A DNA stretch of 64,000 bases. Origin: Closterium sp. NIES-65 (lineage: Eukaryota; Streptophyta; Zygnematophyceae; Desmidiales; Closteriaceae). The notes under the pieces are model-generated. The model was not told the origin of the DNA. It made no database searches and worked only from the letters and a program-made list of their open reading frames with translations. This document shows, piece by piece, positions 1 to 10,347 of this stretch. Position 1 is the stretch's first letter, and each line of letters starts with the position of its first letter. The position numbers and the translations under genes are program-made. The stretch lies in contig CANXME010001298.1 of assembly GCA_948144175.1 (NCBI GenBank), positions 803,114 through 867,113 of the forward strand, given 5' to 3'.

Positions 1-666
1 ATGGCTGCACAGGAGCTTCGCTGGCTCACCTACCTGCTGATCGACCTCGGAGAGCCGCCTCGTTCTCCTCCAGTTCTGTACATAGACAACAAGGCCATGC
101 TGGCCTTGTGTCGAGAGCAGAGACTGGAGCACAGAACAAAGCACATTGCTCTCCGCTACTTCCTTGCTCGTGAGCTACAGCAGCGTGGTCAGTTGCGACT
201 TGCGTACGTGGCCTCTGAGGCCAACACTGCTGATGTCTTCACCAAGGCACTTCCGCCTTGTGATCATCAGCGCTTCTGTACCCAGTTGGGTCTTGTGCCT
301 GTCTTACCTCAGTTGCTCTTCTCTTGACCCTCTTTGTACTGTTATATATATATGTTGCTGCTCTTGCATGTTTAGCCTTATATATATATATGTACTCCTG
401 CATGTGAACTGGCCTTGTGGCCTTGAACTTGTGCTCGGAATGTGTGGTGACGTTGTGATCCACCCTGAGCTTGCTTTGCTTTGCTTAACTTGACTGGTCT
501 TGTGACCCCTACTTCTCCCCCACTTCGCCTATGGGGGTGTGTCAAACATTATATATGTTGTTGTAGTTGTTTAGGCTACAGTGGGTTAGCCTATAGGGGG
601 TACACATTTCTAGGGTTTCCTACTTGTACTCATTTTCATTATTAGTTCATCCATTCTTGTTCAACA
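1..666 (+). mobile_element. Copia LTR retrotransposon, 3' end
   Basis: Only the last part of a Ty1/Copia element lies in the window. The first 327 bases encode the C-terminal end of the RNase H domain, with the typical VDNKAMLALC and HRTKHIALRYF stretches and the closing ANTADVFTKAL motif. A non-coding tail, a polypurine tract (TATGGGGGTG near 531-539) and a 127-bp 3' LTR at 540-666 follow (TGTCAAACAT to GTTCAACA). Compared with the youngest copies in this window the LTR is clearly diverged, so this is an older insertion. The 5' part is outside the window, so whether the whole copy is broken cannot be judged. Confidence 0.9.
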
Positions 667-857
667 GCAGGACGCGCCCCGAGCAGGAAAAAAAAAGGGA
701 TCGGTGGGCCCTAGGAACAGTTCCCACGTGGGAACCTGAACGAGAATGAATGAACTATGAATGAAGTGTGTACAAGTACTAACCCTAATTGGGTTGCACC
801 CCCTATGGGATACCCCACTACGGCCTACACAAAAGCATAAGCTATAATGTTCTGACA
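667..857 (-). mobile_element. Copia 5' LTR and leader remnant
   Basis: Read on the minus strand this is a Copia LTR (857 down to about 734, beginning TGTCAGAACATTATAGC) followed by a short leader with the GTTCCCACGTGGGAAC palindrome, GGGCCCACCG and a homopolymer run that recur in the other Copia leaders of the window. No gag follows, so it is a broken remnant abutting the 3' LTR of the preceding copy. Confidence 0.75.
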
Positions 858-2870
858 ATAACCACGCTCCTCCGTACGTCTGGTAACTCTTCAGCTTCAC
901 CCTGATTGACGTTCAGCGCGTTTCATCCAAGCGATGAAGCACTCGAAGGCGAGAGAGCGACAATCGGTGTTAATAGCCCAGACGTAGCGCGTATACTTTG
1001 CCGTCAAGCCCTTCCTAGCTGAGAATCATGAAGTCGTTGTAGACCTTTTCGAGAGGTTCGTAGCATTTGTAGCCATGAGGTAAGTCAGAAAAGGGCTTGT
1101 GGGCGAGCGATGCGGTGGGGCGGACATGCACGGCGGGTTAGCTAAGTCTGCTGTGAAGGAACCTCCTCGGGGGAGCATCAACGCGTCTTCGTCAAAGACT
1201 CCAGCCTTGAGGGAGTTTTTGAGCATGACGTGTGAGGGATGTCTGAGTCGTTGATGCCAGGTTTCTGGGTCTGGTTGGTAGCTGACTGTCTTGTGGTAAT
1301 ATTTGTGCCTTTCCACTTCGTCCTGCTACCCGTCTTCAGGTCCTTCATCGGTGGCATTGTCCACATCGGTTGCAGAGGCTCCGGTGGAGTTTTCCTTCAA
1401 GACGGCGTCAAGAATTCCAATGATGTCGTCTGTGTCTCCGGCGTGGACTGAATAGCCCATGACAACAGTTGTGCAAAAGATGTTGCTTCAGGCCATTCGG
1501 ACGTGGGAAGTCCCTCCATTGGAATGCGGTTGTAGTGGTGCTCGATCAACTGGGGTCCTTGCTCTGGCGGTGGCGCTTCCTCGCTAGGTTCGGATAGTTC
1601 CACTGCTCCTCCGAACTCGTAGGTAATTTGTTCTTATGATTCCTCCTTGTTTCTTCTGGTGTGTTAGGAGCGTACTGATCTGGAAGAGGTGGCCCTCCCT
1701 AGCTTGTGCCACGCATTGCCCAGTACGGGTCTATCTCGGCGACGGGTTTGGGGGGAAGACCCAGAGCTTCTGGGTACCCCCATTCGTTGCGAGATGTGGA
1801 GGTTCCCCAGCCTCCTTTGGCTGGAACGCCTGCCGGTGGTGATGGTGGTCTCCATCCTCCTTCCTCTACTGGTGGTTGTGGCACTCCCCAGGCGCCGACC
1901 TAAGGAGTTGGAGTGGACCAGGTGGGTGAGACTGGTCCTGTTACGCCCCATCTAGTTTCAGCGGGTGCTCCCCATTCTCCAGTGTCAGCTTCTGCAGTTG
2001 CTGCCTGCCGCTGTCCTCCTTCTGTTCCATTGCTGCAGTTATGGTATCTTAGTGGAGGTTGAAGCAGATGGGACGGCACGCAGGCGAAGAAGTCCGTCCA
2101 AAGCAGGTCACTCAAGGTCCATCTCATTAGGGTCGGACCAAGTTGGTGCTTCGGTGGGAGTCGTCTTCAGAAGAAGAGTCCATTCGGAATCGCATGTCGT
2201 GCCTTCCGCCGTGAAATTTAAAACGAAGACTCCATCGTTGTCAACTGCCTTCCCGATGTAAGTGTTCTTGTAGAACAGTTCAAATCTTCTCTCCTTGCAG
2301 TTGCTTCGAATGTCAACTCCACACCTCATGAGTTGTGCTGACGAGAGCAGGTTGTACTGCGGGAACAACCAACACGTCTCCGATGTGAATGGTGAAGTGG
2401 GTGTCCATGGCTTCGAGGTAAATTTCTCTGGTGTCGTACGCTTTCAGTCGGTTGTTGTTGGCGACTGTGATTCCACATGGTGGTCGCACGTGCCTTGAGT
2501 CGCGGATGAATCTTGGTGATCCTACAATGTGTTGCTCGTAGCTGCTCTCGAGGTACCAGGTGTTGAAGTTTTCGAGGCTCTGGCGTGCGATGCCGGCAAT
2601 CTTTGGAGTAATGATGCGATCAAAATCTCCGGAGTACGGCAAGAGGTCGACATGGTTTCTTGTGGGAAAACTGGGGGGAGACTCTGGTGTACTCGGAAGA
2701 AGCTCAAAGTCAGGTGAGACATTCATTGTTTCGCCCCAGATGTTGACCATGGGTTCATTCTCTGAGGTTGGTGTGATCGAATTGATCGGAGTGTCCGGAG
2801 GAAAACTGATGTTGGTGTTGTAGTATCGAATGCCTCTGCGAACACTTCCGCGACATGTTACTGTAAACTC
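858..2870 (-). mobile_element. Broken Copia element of a second lineage
   Basis: Minus-strand pieces of a Copia polyprotein unlike the main family of this window. About 2100-2870 encodes a protease-type region with the block YNLLSSAQLMRCG, about 1100-1290 the GAG-pre-integrase block with WHQRLRHPS, and about 860-1080 part of an integrase core (FECFIAWMKRAE). Between them lies Pro/Gly-rich sequence. The element is old and has many breaks; I could not find its LTRs. Family assignment rests on the two conserved blocks and their order on the strand. Confidence 0.6.
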
Positions 2871-2879
2871 AGGGGGTGT

Positions 2880-4665
2880 TGGAGCTGGAGTTGTGGCCAT
2901 TGGAGGTACTCGGTCTGGCAGTGCTCTTTCGAAGGTTGCTCGAGGTGGAGGTGCTGGCACTAGAAGTGCTAGTTCAGGGAGTGCTCGATCTGGAGGTGCT
3001 AGCACTAGTGGTGCTAATCCTGGGGGTGCTGGAGCTGAGGTGCTGGCACTAGAACTGCTAGTTCTAGGGGTGCTGGAGCAGGAGGTGCTGACACTGGAGG
3101 TGCTACTCCTGAGGAGACTAGAGGTGGAGAGGCAGGAGCGGCGCCCACTGCGCCTCCCCACCGCTAAGACACGTGTCTCCAGGCTCTTTGCTAGCTTGAG
3201 CGCAAGGAGCAGGAGCGGTAGGAGCAGGAGAAGAAGAAGTTGCAGTACTTAGACCAGCAAGAGCAGCATGAGGAGGAGAAGGAGCAGCACCAGCTGCAGC
3301 AGCACCAGCTGCAGCATCAGCAGCAGCAGCAGCAGCAACAGCAGCCGCAGCAGCAGCAGCCGCAGCAACCGCCACTTTTGCAGCAGCTATTCCCACCAGT
3401 AAGTGGCTCTCGGGCCCTTGGCTATCCCTCCTCTCCTCCTATTCACTCACAGTCTCCTACCGTGTACGGTCCTAGGTTTCCTCCTCCGGACTCCGCTCCG
3501 GTTGTTTTCTATCCTCTTCAGTCACAGTCACCTCCTCATGTTTTCCCTCACGACTGGACCTCTCGTTGTCCTCCACGTGCTCGTCCTTCGTCGCCTTTTG
3601 TCGACCTTCGCACTGCCTTGTTCGTTCTAGCCCTCGCCATGCTCCGCTTGTGTTTGTTGTGTCGCCACCTCCTGAGTCATCTCTTACTGTCTCCTCTCAC
3701 CCTATCACCGACTACTACCATGCTGCTCGCCCTTTTGTCACGCGTGTTCTCGCTCTCTTGTCACGCACCCACGTGCCTCTACGTCGTCCGTCTGGCTGCT
3801 CCTCCAACCCGTCCTCTGTCTCCCGGGGTTGAGCTTGCCCTTCGCTATGACGTCCTAGAGGACAGGCGGTTTGAGCTGGAGTTTTTGACAGCCGCTTCTC
3901 CCTCTCCTGTGCCATGCTGCTTTCCTTTGGGGGAGACCTAGACGCCCTTGATATTCCGATTCCTTGCACATAGCGTTAGGCAGTATCAGTGCAGTAGGCC
4001 TCTTAGTGGATGGCGGCATGGACTCAGGGATGGCATCTCAGAGACCCACATGCACCTAGTTCTCCAATCCAGGATTAACGTAATCAACGGCATGTGGATC
4101 TTCAAGGTGAAGCGACCACCTGGATCACCGTCTGTCTTCAATGTGCGCTACCTGGCTAGAAGCTTCAGTCAGCGTGAGGGAGTTGACTTCTTTCGGACCT
4201 TCGCCCTGACCCCGAATATGACTACTCTTTGTGTGTTACTTCACGTAGCAGCACAGCGAAACTACGAGCTGCACTCCCTCGACTTCTCCACTACCTTTCT
4301 CCAGGGCCGCTTACACGAGGAGATCTGGTTGCGGCGTCCTCCTGGCTTCACTAGCACTTTCCCTCTTAAGATCCAGTGAAGCCGGAGACGACCAGTCTAC
4401 GGTCTCCGCCGGGCGCCCCGTGAGTGGCACGACACGCTACGCACCATTCTGGTTGACATCGGTTTCTGCCTTTTGTCCGCCACCCGTCGCTATTTGTTCG
4501 CAGATGCTCCACGTCGACGACTTGGTCTTTGCTACAGCAAACAGGGTTGCTCTGGCTAAGGTGGAGTCCGATCTGCAGAAGAAAAACACGTGCACTAACC
4601 TTGGTGAGCTGCGCCGCTACCTTGGCTTGCATATCACTAGGGAGAGAGCCGATATTGGGGTTTTT
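2880..4665 (+). mobile_element. Broken Copia fragment (linker and reverse transcriptase)
   Basis: About 2880-3110 encodes the Gly-Gly-Ala-rich repeat linker seen between integrase and reverse transcriptase in the young copies (GGASTSGANPGGAGAE). About 3240-3370 is Gln-rich from CAG repeats. About 4080-4370 encodes reverse transcriptase (NGMWIFKVKRPPGSP, LHSLDFSTTFLQG) and about 4500-4650 its catalytic YVDD region in a diverged form (LHVDDLVFATA). It is heavily decayed with many breaks, belongs to the same lineage as the youngest Copia copies, and lacks visible LTRs. Confidence 0.8.
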
Positions 4666-5456
4666 TTGTCTAAAACAACATACGGCATGAAAAAGAGAAA
4701 ACAAGTCAGAAATATAGTTGGACAGACGAATTTCGTTGAGACCCCTGGTACAAACCCATGCATCAATTTCGTCTACCTATTTTCGTTGTCGGATATAGGT
4801 CCTGGGGGACTCTCTACAGTTTCACAATGTTAACTTGAACTTTTAGGTGGCTGGAGTTTTTCCGGCCCCGGGTACACTTATTTATCAACGATCAATCTAT
4901 TTTTCTAGGGTGTACAGCTCAATATGGGGGTCTTATATTCGTAACGAAAAACACCCCTCGAGCGGTGCGTCAGATTAGTGTCAGAATTCCAGAATTCGAG
5001 TCTGACACAAATATCGTGTCAGAATTTGATTCTAAAACAACAGCGTGTCAGAATTCGAATTGTGCCCTGTAAAAGCTGACGCGCAATAGTGTTTACAACT
5101 ACTGTATTCAAAATTGGGGTCTCAAAATTGTTAAGCGCAAAGGGGCCCTCGCAAAACTTACCAGAGTAAGTCCCACTGACCAATAGAGACTCCCAGGGGG
5201 GGCTTTTTACTGGTGTATCCTGTAGCCGGAATAAAACGGTAGTTTCTATTATCTCACTACACCATGCAACCAGTATCCACCCTATCGAGAAATGCCCGTG
5301 ATTGATTATCGGTAGGATTAAGTAGTATACCATATAAGAAACGCATGTATAAAATAAGAACGAGCATATCTCTAGGCAGCTTAGACCACGAAATACATCA
5401 CAGGTACTGGCTGCTAAGGGATTGTGTACGGACTAGCGCTTGTACGGTATCACTAA
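4666..5456. other. Gene-free stretch downstream of the LIKE-COV gene
   Basis: AT-richer than its surroundings. I see no protein, RNA gene or transposon ends. It contains three GTGTCAGAAT-type motifs between 4978 and 5060 and should hold the 3' UTR and poly(A) region of the minus-strand LIKE-COV gene, whose stop is at 5457. Confidence 0.5.
4978..5008. repeat. Short inverted repeat GTGTCAGA / TCTGACAC
   Basis: A perfect 8-bp inverted repeat with a 15-base loop. Further GTGTCAGAAT motifs follow near 5016 and 5049. It could be a small hairpin near the 3' end of the LIKE-COV transcript or the worn ends of a small repeat; GTGTCAGAA is also how LTRs of this window begin. Confidence 0.5.
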
Positions 5457-8400
5457 TTAACCGAATCCAATCATACCCTTCATTGCTGGTGATCTACATG
5501 CGGGCTGGATTACCTTAGGCATCGACATCCCCCCCGAGACCACAATTTCTGCAGTGAGCAATACAGCACAGCACAGAAATGGAAGCCATCAGCGTTGCTG
5601 ACATAACAGTTCTTGCATGAAAGATGGAAGCTCCTTCATAGAGCTGCAGCAGACTTATAAACGTATCACATGACGCAAAACAAAACCAAAACAAATACAG
5701 AAACGAAACAAAAGCACAGACGAAAGCAGTTCAGTTCAGTGTGAAGCTCAATTGCTGCCCTGTATTGAGCTATGGTGGGAGAAGCCTTACCGAGGCCTTC
5801 TCGCACGGAGAGGTTGGGGCGGATGATGTCAGACTCAGGCACGAGGAAGGTGTCTCCAATGTACACGTGGTTGGTGGGCACATACACACTCACCAGCTCC
5901 TCCTGCACTCCCGACTCCAGCTGTTATAGGGAGAAGGAAACTGGGGGGCGAGATGAGCTGGGAAATAAGAGCAACCATATGGGATCACGATACTTGGAAA
6001 GATACGGGCGCGGAAAAACTTGTAAGCGTATAGGAAGATTTGGATTGGTGATGTAGAAAAGGCTAAGGCAAGGTGCAATTGGGCAGCTGAGGGCACAACA
6101 AGCAGCGACGCGGAAACTCCTGAAGGGTGGAGTTAGGCACCAGAGGAATGAGGTTGGGATCATGAAAGGAGATCGAATGCCAGGCAGGCAGCACCTGTAA
6201 GGTGCTATTGGGCAGCTGACAGAAGGTGTGGACAGCTGAGGGGTGAAAGCATGGGAGGACGAGGGCTGAGAGAGAGAGTGTGAGCACCTGAGGGGTGAGA
6301 GGGGATGTGGGCACCTGCACCTGAGGGGTGAGAGATCACGGAAGCTGCGGGACTGGGGGCACCTGAATCGTGAGAGTGTGGGCACCTGGAGAGTGAGAGT
6401 GAGAGGCAATGTGGGCACCTGAAGAGTGAGAGTGAGAGGCAGTGTGGGCACTTGGAGAGTGAGAGCGAGAGTGAGAGGCAATGTGGGCACCTGGAGAGTG
6501 AGAGTGAGAGGCAGTGTGGGCACCTGGAGAGTGAGAGTGAGAGGCAATGTGGGCACCTGGAGAGTGAGGGTGAGCGGCAATGTGGGCACCTGGAGAGTGA
6601 GAGTGAGAGGCAATGTAGGCACCTGGAGAGTGAGAGTGAGAGGCAATGTGGGCACCTGGAGAGTGAGAGTGAGAGGCAATGTGGGCACCTGGAGAGTGAT
6701 AGTGAGAGGCAACGTGGCCACCTCGAACATGACGTTGGAGGTGATGAAGGCAAAGGCAATTCTGCTACACGCTTTGGGACGCCTCAGAAGGAAGTTTACT
6801 TTATTCGAAAAGTGCTCAGAGGTGAGAGAGTGGGCACCTGGAGGGTGACGTTGGAGGTGATGAAGCCGAAGGCGTACTCGCCTATGCGCGGATGGCGCAG
6901 GATGGCCACCTCCTTGAACGCATTCACGTTCTGATCTGCAGGGGCGGAGATGAGATGAGATGTGAGGGGTGCAGAGAGATGCACATGCGTGCATGAGAGA
7001 GGACGGGCGAGGATGGCGCAGGATGGCCACCTCCTTGAACGCATTCACATTCTGGTCTGCAGGGGCGGGCAGAGCAGCAGACAGGGGACCACAGGAGTCT
7101 GGAAGATGGCTCAGGAACACGAAGAGACTGGAGGCACCTGGTGCTGAAGCCAAGGTGGTGGCATTTGAGGGTTGCTTTATGAGCGGCATTGATGGGCCAT
7201 GCATGACAACCACTCAACTCACTCCGCATTCCCACCCACCCACCCGGCGAGATGGCGTTGCTGATCTGCTTGGAGGCGGAGTAGATGTGCTTCATGAGCG
7301 GCATGCGGTGGATGATCCACTCGCCTATCCACAGCACCGACGACCCCACCCATGACGACACGAACACACCCACAAAGAAGATGAAGGAGATGGTCGTTAT
7401 GAACCCAAGACCTGTGAGAGAAGTGATTTAAAGGGAGGATAGGCAATCGGTTCATGAGACACAGCCCGACAACCCCACCCACGATGACACGAACACGTCC
7501 ACGAAGACAATCAAGGAGATGGTGGGGATGAATCCCAGGCCTGTGAGGCAGGTGATGGAAGAGCGGCATGGGCACTCGCTTCATGAGACACAGGATTCGC
7601 GGCCCCACGACCCCACCCACGGGGACACAAACGCGGCTGCATAGAAAGTGAAGGAGATGGTGGCGATGAGGCCCAGGCCTGTGAGGCACGTGATGGCGAG
7701 GCAAGTGCAGGGATGGGGTGGGATTTGAAAAGGACGACCAGGGAAAGAGTGAAGGGGGGAAGGGTGGGGAGGGAGGGGGGGGTTGGGCAAATGAATTGGA
7801 GTCACAAAGAAAATGTGGGGGTGCAGTTGGGAGGTGCGAGGTGGGCTGGGGAGTGCGGGGTGGGATGGGTTGGAGATTGCACTACAGAGCCACCGACAAC
7901 GAACGAACGAAACGATCGCATTGAACCTCATGCGTGACCCACAGCAAGCCTGAGCCCGAGGACAACCCTGTAACACTGGAGAGAACGAGCCACACTCGAA
8001 CCACTCACCCAGTATGTCGATGCCATACACGTGGCAGTATGTAAGGCAGCATCGTGTACACATCACACCTTGCCAGCTCATCTCATCCAGACCTTCAACA
8101 CTCACCCAGGATGTCGATGCCATAGACATGGCGATAGATGGGCGAGAAGAAGCCGTCCACGAAGGTGAAGAACCACCACGTCATGTAGAATGTGATGGCG
8201 ATGGGGAAGAGGATGGCGCTGGGAAGGGGAGGGCGGGAGAGGGAGAGGGAGAGGGCATGTGTTGGAATAGGGAGGGCAAAGAATGCGTCATGTGTTGGAT
8301 GGACGAAGGTGAAGAACCACCACGTCATGTAGAATGTGATGGCGATGGGGAAGCGGATGGCACTGGGAGCGGAGGAGAGAGAGGGAGAGGGAGGGAGAAT

Positions 8401-9523
8401 CCGTTGGAACACGGAGGGAAAATAATGCGTCAGATGGTAATGGGAGATGGACGAGGGTGAAGAACCACCACGTCATGTAGAAGGTGATGGCTATGGGGAG
8501 AGGATGGCGCTGGGTGGGGGGAGAGAGAGTGACGGGGAATAGATGAGTGGAGAAAGGAAAGAGCAGCAACAGTCAACAGGCCATGTGGAAGGCCATGACG
8601 ATATGGATTAGGTTGGTGCTGGGTGGAGAGAGGGTTCGTGAGAGCACGTGGTACAGAACCGAACAGCACAGTGCTTGGAGGGCAAAGGCGTGCGGAACAG
8701 AATGGAGCTGGACGGAAAGAGGAGTGGAAAAAAAACGCTTCAAAGAGGAAGCAAAGAGAACAGGAGGGGAGAGCCTTACCATCCACTCATGAACCGTTTG
8801 GTCGCCCAACTGTGTAGGACCGCGAGGAATGCCTGCGAGACAGCAAGAGAGAGGGGAGACAGCGAGAAAGGAGGGTTACAGCGAGAGATGGGGGAGAAGT
8901 ACACGCATCGCAATGTGATCGCGCTCTCAGGACAAGCCTCGGAACCATGAGATGTGCGCAGGAGGAGCCCGCGAGCGCACTTCGGTGCTAACATTGCATT
9001 GACATCCATCGGTGATAACTGCATGGACATTTGGTGCATCATCGTAACCGTCTGACGCTGCAGTGGTCGGATTCATTCCCGCCATTCAATCATGACCATC
9101 CAGCACGTACCTAAATTCACTCCCGCCGTTCGATCTTGACCATCCACGTACCTCCTTGCCGCTCTTGTAGGCTGACGACGGCGTTCGCCTCGCGGGTTCC
9201 GGCAGTCGCACGCTGTCGTCCACGTCCATCGCGTGCGACGCGTGCGAACTTGAGCCAGCCAGCAGCTTTTGCCGGTCGTCAGGCACGCGCGACGTTGGAA
9301 TGAGTTTCTCCGCGTCCATGCTCGAAGCGGCGGAGCTGTTCAGGCTGTTGCTGCTGCTCAAGCTGCAAGTGCTGTTGAAGATGCTGCTGCTGCTCAGAAT
9401 GTCGCCAGCGCCCGAAGAATGATCGTTGGCGAAATTAGTGGAAAGCGATCGACGGAAGGCTCGCGGAGATGTTGGATTTCTTTGGTTTTCTTTCTGCTCG
9501 CGCGAGCCTGAAGGTTGTGACAT
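5457..9523 (-). CDS. LCV: LIKE-COV (DUF502) membrane protein, seven exons
   Basis: I assembled seven exons on the minus strand from GT-AG sites: 9523-9152, 8832-8780, 8218-8106, 7411-7244, 6935-6838, 5920-5791, 5548-5457. Together they make 1026 bases, 341 codons and a stop, with every phase matching. The protein starts with a Ser-rich tail of about 125 residues that is probably cytosolic. The DUF502 core follows: SWATKRFMSG, a first membrane span at about 142-163 (FPIAITFYMTWWFF), DGFFSPIY, a second span at about 181-203 (ITTISFIFFVGVFVSSWVG), GEWIIHRMP, HIYSASKQIS, AFKEVAILRHPRIGEYAFGF, VYVPTNHVYIGD, RPNLSVREG and IVVSGGMSMP. These blocks are hallmarks of the plant COV1/LCV family, membrane proteins linked to vascular patterning in Arabidopsis; their molecular role is unclear. 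The start is the first ATG of the long first exon. The N-terminal tail is longer than usual for the family. Introns hold decayed copies of exons 3, 4 and 5. Confidence 0.93.
6290..6720 (-). repeat. 33-bp minisatellite in LIKE-COV intron 5
   Basis: About ten head-to-tail units of 33 bp (one of 39) lie between 6375 and 6720, with looser relatives down to about 6290. On the gene's strand each unit carries CTCTCCAGGTGCCCACATTG, which repeats the exon 5 donor (CTCCAG|GTGCCCAC at 6843-6830). Each unit also has a pyrimidine run before CAG, so it can resemble a splice acceptor. Confidence 0.9.
6715..6770 (-). pseudogene. Decayed copy of LIKE-COV exon 5, 3' half
   Basis: Lies just downstream of the working exon 5 (6838-6935) on the gene's strand and matches its 3' half (FAFITSNV, where the real exon has FGFITSNV). 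It ends in GAG followed by GTGGCC in place of CAG|GTGCCC. It is not needed for the reading frame of the gene and joins directly onto the minisatellite. Confidence 0.75.
7009..7060 (-). pseudogene. Partial copy of LIKE-COV exon 5, 5' half
   Basis: Matches the acceptor and first half of exon 5 (DQNVNAFKEVAILRHPR) almost base for base, then stops resembling it. It sits upstream of the working exon 5 in intron 4. Its CTGCAG acceptor is intact, so it could be spliced in by mistake. Confidence 0.8.
7449..7683 (-). pseudogene. Two decayed tandem copies of LIKE-COV exon 4
   Basis: Copy one (7449-7543) and copy two (7561-7683) both match the start of working exon 4 (7244-7411): acceptor, GLGFI-type block, the second membrane span and SSWVG or SPWVG. 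Both also keep a diverged CGCTTCATGAG-type stretch. Their acceptors are spaced about 130-140 bp apart. Only the 3'-most copy keeps the full exon and a donor. Confidence 0.8.
8002..8044 (-). pseudogene. Copy of LIKE-COV exon 3 donor end
   Basis: Repeats the last bases of exon 3 (HVYGIDILG) together with its donor CTGGGTGAGTG, about 100 bp downstream of the working donor at 8106. A second usable donor at this spot would add a frame-changing tail if used. Confidence 0.7.
8302..8625 (-). pseudogene. Three decayed tandem copies of LIKE-COV exon 3
   Basis: Copies at 8302-8366, 8450-8513 and about 8581-8625 each match the first half of exon 3 (8106-8218): the CCCAGCGCCAT-type acceptor, FPIAITFYMTWWFFTF and a break-off soon after. 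Spacing is about 130-150 bp. The copy farthest from the working exon is the most diverged. The working exon is the 3'-most of the series. Confidence 0.85.
9073..9115 (-). repeat. Duplicate of LIKE-COV exon 1 donor region
   Basis: A stretch of about 40 bp around the exon 1 donor (GGTACGTGGATGG at 9152-9140) recurs once immediately downstream on the gene's strand, including a second GTACGTG. Confidence 0.7.
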
Positions 9524-9819
9524 AGGTCACGATCAAGAATGACGTTGCCAAATGCGCACGGCGGGCTAAAAACGGAACATTTAATCTGATTGATTGCACT
9601 AGATTAAGCCCTCAACAGGTCACCCCGCAAAAAAACGAGAGGCGCCGCAGCAGATTCTCTGAAGCGAAACAGTCACAGAAGACAACACTTGATCGGGGAA
9701 AGTAATCTTGCACATGGGGTACCGATTTATCTGAAGCAGCGCGTCCCGGCGCTAGCAAACTGACTGGACGGCAATATCTGAGTGGAATGCCAACCCCAGT
9801 GAACGAAAGAGTGAGCTAA
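9524..9819 (-). promoter_or_regulatory. Upstream region of the LIKE-COV gene
   Basis: This interval between the LIKE-COV start and the MITE should contain its 5' UTR and promoter. I see no convincing TATA box or other named element, and no other gene. Confidence 0.35.
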
Positions 9820-10344
9820 GGGCGTGTGTGATTCTATTCTAGGTTCAAAAAACAGCTCGAACTTTGTCTGGTTACCGGCTTCGCTAATTTCGCAAAGGCT
9901 ATTTGACGAAAGTCTTTTCCTTTGAACACATGACAAATGCGACCTAACTCTCCGAACTCGACTCAAGTCAATTCATAAATGTGGGCGCGTACAGTGAGCC
10001 GAACGTGTGTTGTTTTGCACATATATGACGAGTGGCGAATTTGACGAAACCCAGCGACGCAATAAAACCTCCGCCGAAGACCACAGTCAGTATGTTGACG
10101 TGGCGAAATGCCTACGGAAAAAATACCTGGTAACCTACAACCCCTACGAGCGGCTCGGCGCACCCCCTATAAGGTCTAACATTCAAATTCGACCTTGGTT
10201 GTGTGATTTGACATACCTGAAAATGCTTTGCGCGGTTCAAACTTCACGTTCAGCGGAAGTCGAACACTGTTCGGCTCAAGTTCAAATGCTACATTCGACA
10301 AAAAAAAATGTAAACTTGACCAATTTCCAGAATCACACACGCCC
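9820..10344. mobile_element. PIF/Harbinger-type MITE, 525 bp
   Basis: The ends are a perfect 16-bp terminal inverted repeat: GGGCGTGTGTGATTCT at 9820-9835 and its reverse complement at 10329-10344. They are flanked by direct TAA duplications at 9817-9819 and 10345-10347. A 3-bp TAA/TTA target duplication is the signature of the PIF/Harbinger superfamily. No transposase is encoded, so it is non-autonomous. It sits about 300 bp upstream of the LIKE-COV start codon and may carry or displace regulatory sequence. Confidence 0.85.
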
Positions 10345-10347
10345 TAA

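Noticed and set aside
3240-3941. Gln-rich open frame that looks like a host regulatory protein
   Set aside because: It lies within a decayed Copia fragment, between the GGA linker and the reverse transcriptase. The Gln run comes from expanded CAG repeats.
6375-6720. CRISPR-like regular repeats
   Set aside because: The 33-bp units are directly adjacent with no unique spacers. It is an ordinary minisatellite within an intron of a eukaryotic gene.
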